Positions 62,060-64,000 of a stretch of 64,000 nt of DNA are shown piece after piece. The DNA comes from Streptomyces sp. NBC_00654. GTDB lineage: Bacteria > Actinomycetota > Actinomycetes > Streptomycetales > Streptomycetaceae. Both the position numbers and the translations under genes were made by a program. The notes under the pieces are model-generated. The model worked only from the letters and a program-made list of their open reading frames with translations, had not been told where the DNA came from and searched no databases. The first letter of the stretch is position 1; each line of letters begins with the position of its first letter. The stretch is from NCBI RefSeq assembly GCF_026341775.1, contig NZ_JAPEOB010000001.1, positions 3,844,001 to 3,908,000 of the forward strand, given 5' to 3'.

Positions 62060-62421
62060 GCCGCAGCGGGCCCGAGCCCGCCGCACCGCGCCCAGTACCC
62101 CAGAAGCGGCTGCGACGAGCACGCCGACCAGAGGGGAGACGTCGGGTCCGGAGCGGCCGAGCCGAACACATCGGGCGCGGCCCGCAGTACCGCGATGCGC
62201 CTGCTGGAAGCCCTGCGGACGCGCATCGATCCCAGGCGCTCGGGCGAGGCGATGCGCGTCCTCGGGCGCGGATGACCGACAGCGGCCAGGACGCGGCTCT
62301 GCACGTGCGCCGCGGTGTCCTGGAAGCTGCCGACGGCATCCCCGCCGACGCGGACCTGGTCATCGAGGTGGCCGAGCCGGTGGTGATGGCGATGACCTTC
62401 CGGGACCTTTCCGGCGCCTGA
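62060..62421 (+). pseudogene. Relic of an MBL-fold alkyl sulfatase C-terminus
   Basis: One frame gives a stretch ending in TAMRLLEALRTRIDPRRSGE before a stop near 62273. A second frame continues with MTDSGQDAALHVRRGVLEAA and VIEVAEPVVMAMTFRDL to 62421. Together they look like the dimerisation and SCP2-like C-terminal parts of alkyl sulfatases, split by a frameshift and lacking the metal-binding domain. The similarity is from memory of the family pattern and is tentative. Confidence 0.4.
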
Positions 62422-62521
62422 TCGCGGCCTGGTGGCGAGCCGGAAGGCCGTAAGCACCGGCCCCATCGGACTGATCGGGCAAGGGGATCCGCACCCCCAT
62501 TCCCATCCACTTGCTCCACCA

Positions 62522-62544
62522 GGTATCTTGCATCGCATGGAACC
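62522..62544 (+). promoter_or_regulatory. Imperfect palindrome and possible -10 at the PadR start
   Basis: GGTATCTTGC and GCATGGAACC flank a 3-bp centre and pair at 7 of 10 positions. TATCTT within it (62524-62529) could be a -10 element placing transcription start at or next to the ATG at 62537, that is, a leaderless and self-repressed gene. Confidence 0.4.
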
Positions 62545-62911
62545 CAGTGATTCGGCCAGGCAGGCCCGGGCAGCCGCCCAGCTGCGCAAGGGCGTCCTGG
62601 AGTATTGCGTACTCGCCCTGATGCGGGACCGCCCCCGCTACGGCGTGGAACTCCTCCACGCCTTGGAGGACTCCGGTGCCCTGGCCACCAGCCAGGGCAC
62701 GGTCTACCCGCTGCTCTCCCGGCTCCGCCGCGACGATCTGGTCACCACCACCTGGCAGGAGTCCGCCTCCGGCCCGCCCCGTCGCTACTACGCGCTCACC
62801 GACAGCGGCCGGGCCGCGCTCGACGAGTTCACCCGTGTCTGGCCCGGCTTCCGCGACGCTGTCGACGGCTTCCTGACCACCCCCCACCCTGCCACCGGAG
62901 ACCCCGCATGA
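62537..62911 (+). CDS. PadR-family transcriptional regulator
   Basis: The 124-aa protein has the PadR winged-helix pattern: YCVLALMRDRPRYGVELLHA, then GTVYPLLSRLRRDDLV and YYALTDSGRAALDEF. Its short C-terminus places it in the small (PadR-s2-like) group. It lacks an obvious ribosome-binding site, consistent with leaderless translation. ATGA overlap with the next gene forms the common PadR-HAAS two-gene operon, in which the regulator controls its own membrane partner. Confidence 0.93.
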   Translation: MEPSDSARQARAAAQLRKGVLEYCVLALMRDRPRYGVELLHALEDSGALATSQGTVYPLLSRLRRDDLVTTTWQESASGPPRRYYALTDSGRAALDEFTRVWPGFRDAVDGFLTTPHPATGDPA

Positions 62912-63504
62912 AGACCTCTGCCGACCTTGTCCACGACTACCTCTCCGCCGTCGAGCGCGAGGCCTCCGCGCTCCCGGCCGACCGTCGCCAGGAACTCCTC
63001 GCCGACCTCGCCGAACACATCGAGGTGACGCGCGCCGAACGCTCCGATGCCGCGATCGGCGAGGTCCTGGCGGAGCTGGGGGACCCCCGCACGATCGCGG
63101 CGACGGCGCTGGCCGAGGCGGGGAACGGAGCCTCCGGGGCCCCGGACCGGAGCGGTGTCGGCGCATCCGCCCGTCGCGGCAAGGTGCACCCCCTGGTTCC
63201 GCTCCTGATGCTCACCCTCTCGCTGCCCTTCATGATGATCTTCCCCGATCTCCCCGGGCCGCTGTTCGGGGTCCTGCTGCGCATCACTGGCGCGGTACTT
63301 CTCTGCACCTCGGTGCACTGGGCCGCCGTCCAGAAGACCACCGGCGTACTGCTTGCCGCCGTCCTTCCGAGTGTCGTCATCGCCACCTGGAACCTGTCCA
63401 GCGGTGGCCCGGTGGGCGAGGCCCCGGCGCTCCTGGCCAACGTGGCGATGCTCGCCCTGCTGGCCGGCACGGCAACATGGCTCTGGCGGGTCCGCCGCGT
63501 CTGA
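62908..63504 (+). CDS. HAAS/DUF1700-type membrane protein
   Basis: The 198-aa protein has an N-terminal cytoplasmic helical domain (VHDYLSAVEREASALPADRR, then ELGDPRTIAATAL) typical of the HAAS signalling domain, and three to four transmembrane segments from about residue 92. Such proteins accompany PadR regulators and are thought to sense membrane conditions. ATGA overlap with the PadR gene indicates co-translation. Confidence 0.88.
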   Translation: MKTSADLVHDYLSAVEREASALPADRRQELLADLAEHIEVTRAERSDAAIGEVLAELGDPRTIAATALAEAGNGASGAPDRSGVGASARRGKVHPLVPLLMLTLSLPFMMIFPDLPGPLFGVLLRITGAVLLCTSVHWAAVQKTTGVLLAAVLPSVVIATWNLSSGGPVGEAPALLANVAMLALLAGTATWLWRVRRV

Positions 63505-63795
63505 GATGCGCCGCGACCGCTCCGTCACGGGTGACTTCCGGGGCTAAGGGATACCGGCACCGGCGAAATCCTCGGCCCAGGACGGCTCATGCCGGACTGC
63601 CGACGAATCTCCGGCTCAGGTCACTGAAGGCTGTCCCGTCATCCCCGGCGGGCGCGCGACGACAGCTACGGCACCTTGCCGCGTTGCCGGAACATCCGCG
63701 TACATTCCGTAGGCGAACGCGCCTACGCCGCGCGACGCACCGCATCCGACGCCGCGCGCTGATCCGCCAGGATCACGGGACAGTGTTCGCCTTGA
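63505..63795. other. Intergenic region with a probable IS scar
   Basis: The region has no intact gene. It contains copy 2 of the 41-bp repeat. Minus-strand traces such as ILADQRAASDAVRRAA and TRMFRQRGKVP, broken by stops, suggest a degraded mobile-element coding end. Confidence 0.4.
63634..63674. repeat. Copy 2 of the 41-bp dispersed repeat
   Basis: It is identical to 11254-11294 at 38 of 41 positions, in the same orientation. The sequence continues rightwards into probable transposon-derived DNA, which is absent from copy 1. Confidence 0.65.
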
Positions 63796-63822
63796 GTCTC
63801 CAGCGACTGGAGACAGCAGGGT
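63792..63822 (+). promoter_or_regulatory. MerR-type promoter with a 19-bp spacer and central dyad
   Basis: A -35-like TTGAGT (63792-63797) and a -10-like CAGGGT (63817-63822) are separated by 19 bp. A perfect 8-bp dyad, GTCTCCAG/CTGGAGAC with a 3-bp centre (63796-63814), lies between them. The long spacer with a dyad is the hallmark of MerR-activated promoters. The expected transcription start is at or next to the ATG at 63830. Confidence 0.75.
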
Positions 63823-63829
63823 GAGGGAC

Positions 63830-64000
63830 ATGGACGTTACGACCCTCTACTCGATCGGGGAGCTTTCCCGGCGGACCGGCCTGTCGGTGCGGACCATCCG
63901 GTTCTACTCCGATTCGGGGGTGGTGGCGCCGACCACCCGAAGCCCCGCCGGCTACCGTTTCTACGACCTCGACGCACTGCACCGTCTGGAACTCCTGCGC
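63830..64000 (+). CDS. MerR-family transcriptional regulator, 3'-truncated by the window edge
   Basis: The visible 57 residues carry the MerR helix-turn-helix and wing: YSIGELSRRTGLSVRTIRFY and SPAGYRFYDLDALHRLELLR. The gene continues beyond the window, so the effector domain is not seen. ATG 63830 fits a leaderless transcript from the MerR-type promoter just upstream, while an in-frame GTG at 63821 is an alternative start. Autoregulation is likely. Confidence 0.9.
   Translation, partial: MDVTTLYSIGELSRRTGLSVRTIRFYSDSGVVAPTTRSPAGYRFYDLDALHRLELLR

Overview
The window is high-GC actinobacterial DNA, almost certainly Streptomyces or a close relative. Coding regions are strongly GC-biased at third positions, many neighbouring genes overlap as ATGA or GTGA, GTG and TTG starts occur, one TTA codon (bldA-type) sits in an exporter gene, iron boxes look like DtxR/DmdR sites, and PadR-HAAS and MerR genes are present. 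Two stretches look like accessory biosynthetic islands, and the second (50.6-61.6 kb) is visibly richer in A/T than its surroundings.

Region 1 (1-4556): the 3' end of a class I methyltransferase gene, then the large, small and medium subunit genes of a CoxL/S/M-type molybdenum hydroxylase.

Region 2 (4626-24789): a biosynthetic gene cluster. It encodes two ABC-2 permeases without an ATPase, a free-standing condensation domain, two methyltransferases (FkbM and Methyltransf_24 type), two Fe(II)/2-oxoglutarate dioxygenases around an SHMT-like PLP enzyme, a class C beta-lactamase-fold hydrolase/transacylase, a sugar-1-phosphate nucleotidylyltransferase and an MFS exporter with a TTA codon. A tightly overlapping block follows: radical SAM, carrier protein, ATP-grasp ligase, Gfo/Idh/MocA oxidoreductase, APH-type phosphotransferase, GT-B-like glycosyltransferase and a second condensation domain. 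Dioxygenase plus SHMT-like transaldolase plus beta-lactamase-fold transacylase plus kinase recalls the high-carbon nucleoside antibiotics (capuramycin, caprazamycin and muraymycin class). The carrier protein and ATP-grasp pair suggests carrier loading without an adenylation domain. The product is not identified.

Region 3 (24959-42527): a LuxR/TrmB-like regulator divergent from a secreted subtilisin-family protease, then a five-gene overlapping operon resembling the enterobacterial MolR/YehI-YehL-YehM-YehP-YehQ set: DUF4132, a 1727-aa partner, a MoxR ATPase, a DUF5682-VWA fusion and a SWIM zinc-finger protein.

Region 4 (42630-49114): siderophore uptake. A lipoprotein and two FecCD permeases face two fused permease-ATPase ABC proteins across two mirror-image iron boxes. 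Next come a frameshifted, truncated mmsA-like pseudogene and a decayed IS630-type transposase (49.4-50.3 kb), which mark the left edge of the next island.

Region 5 (50601-61615): the most novel part, a probable RiPP (ribosomally made, modified peptide) cluster. It encodes a PqqD-like protein, an HExxH putative peptide hydroxylase, a 56-aa precursor peptide followed by a strong hairpin, a type III PLP decarboxylase-like protein, a fold-type I PLP enzyme, a heterodimeric ABC exporter with complementary degenerate ATP sites, an arginase-family enzyme with an extra N-terminal winged-helix-like domain, a tandem GNAT protein, and two 2OG-Fe(II) oxygenase homologues of which one has lost its iron ligands. 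A plausible route is Arg to Orn conversion plus hydroxylation, acetylation and export of the precursor's C-terminal core.

Region 6 (61616-64000): an alkyl-sulfatase-like gene relic, a PadR-HAAS operon, a short repeat shared with 11.25 kb, and the start of a MerR regulator gene with a typical 19-bp-spacer promoter.
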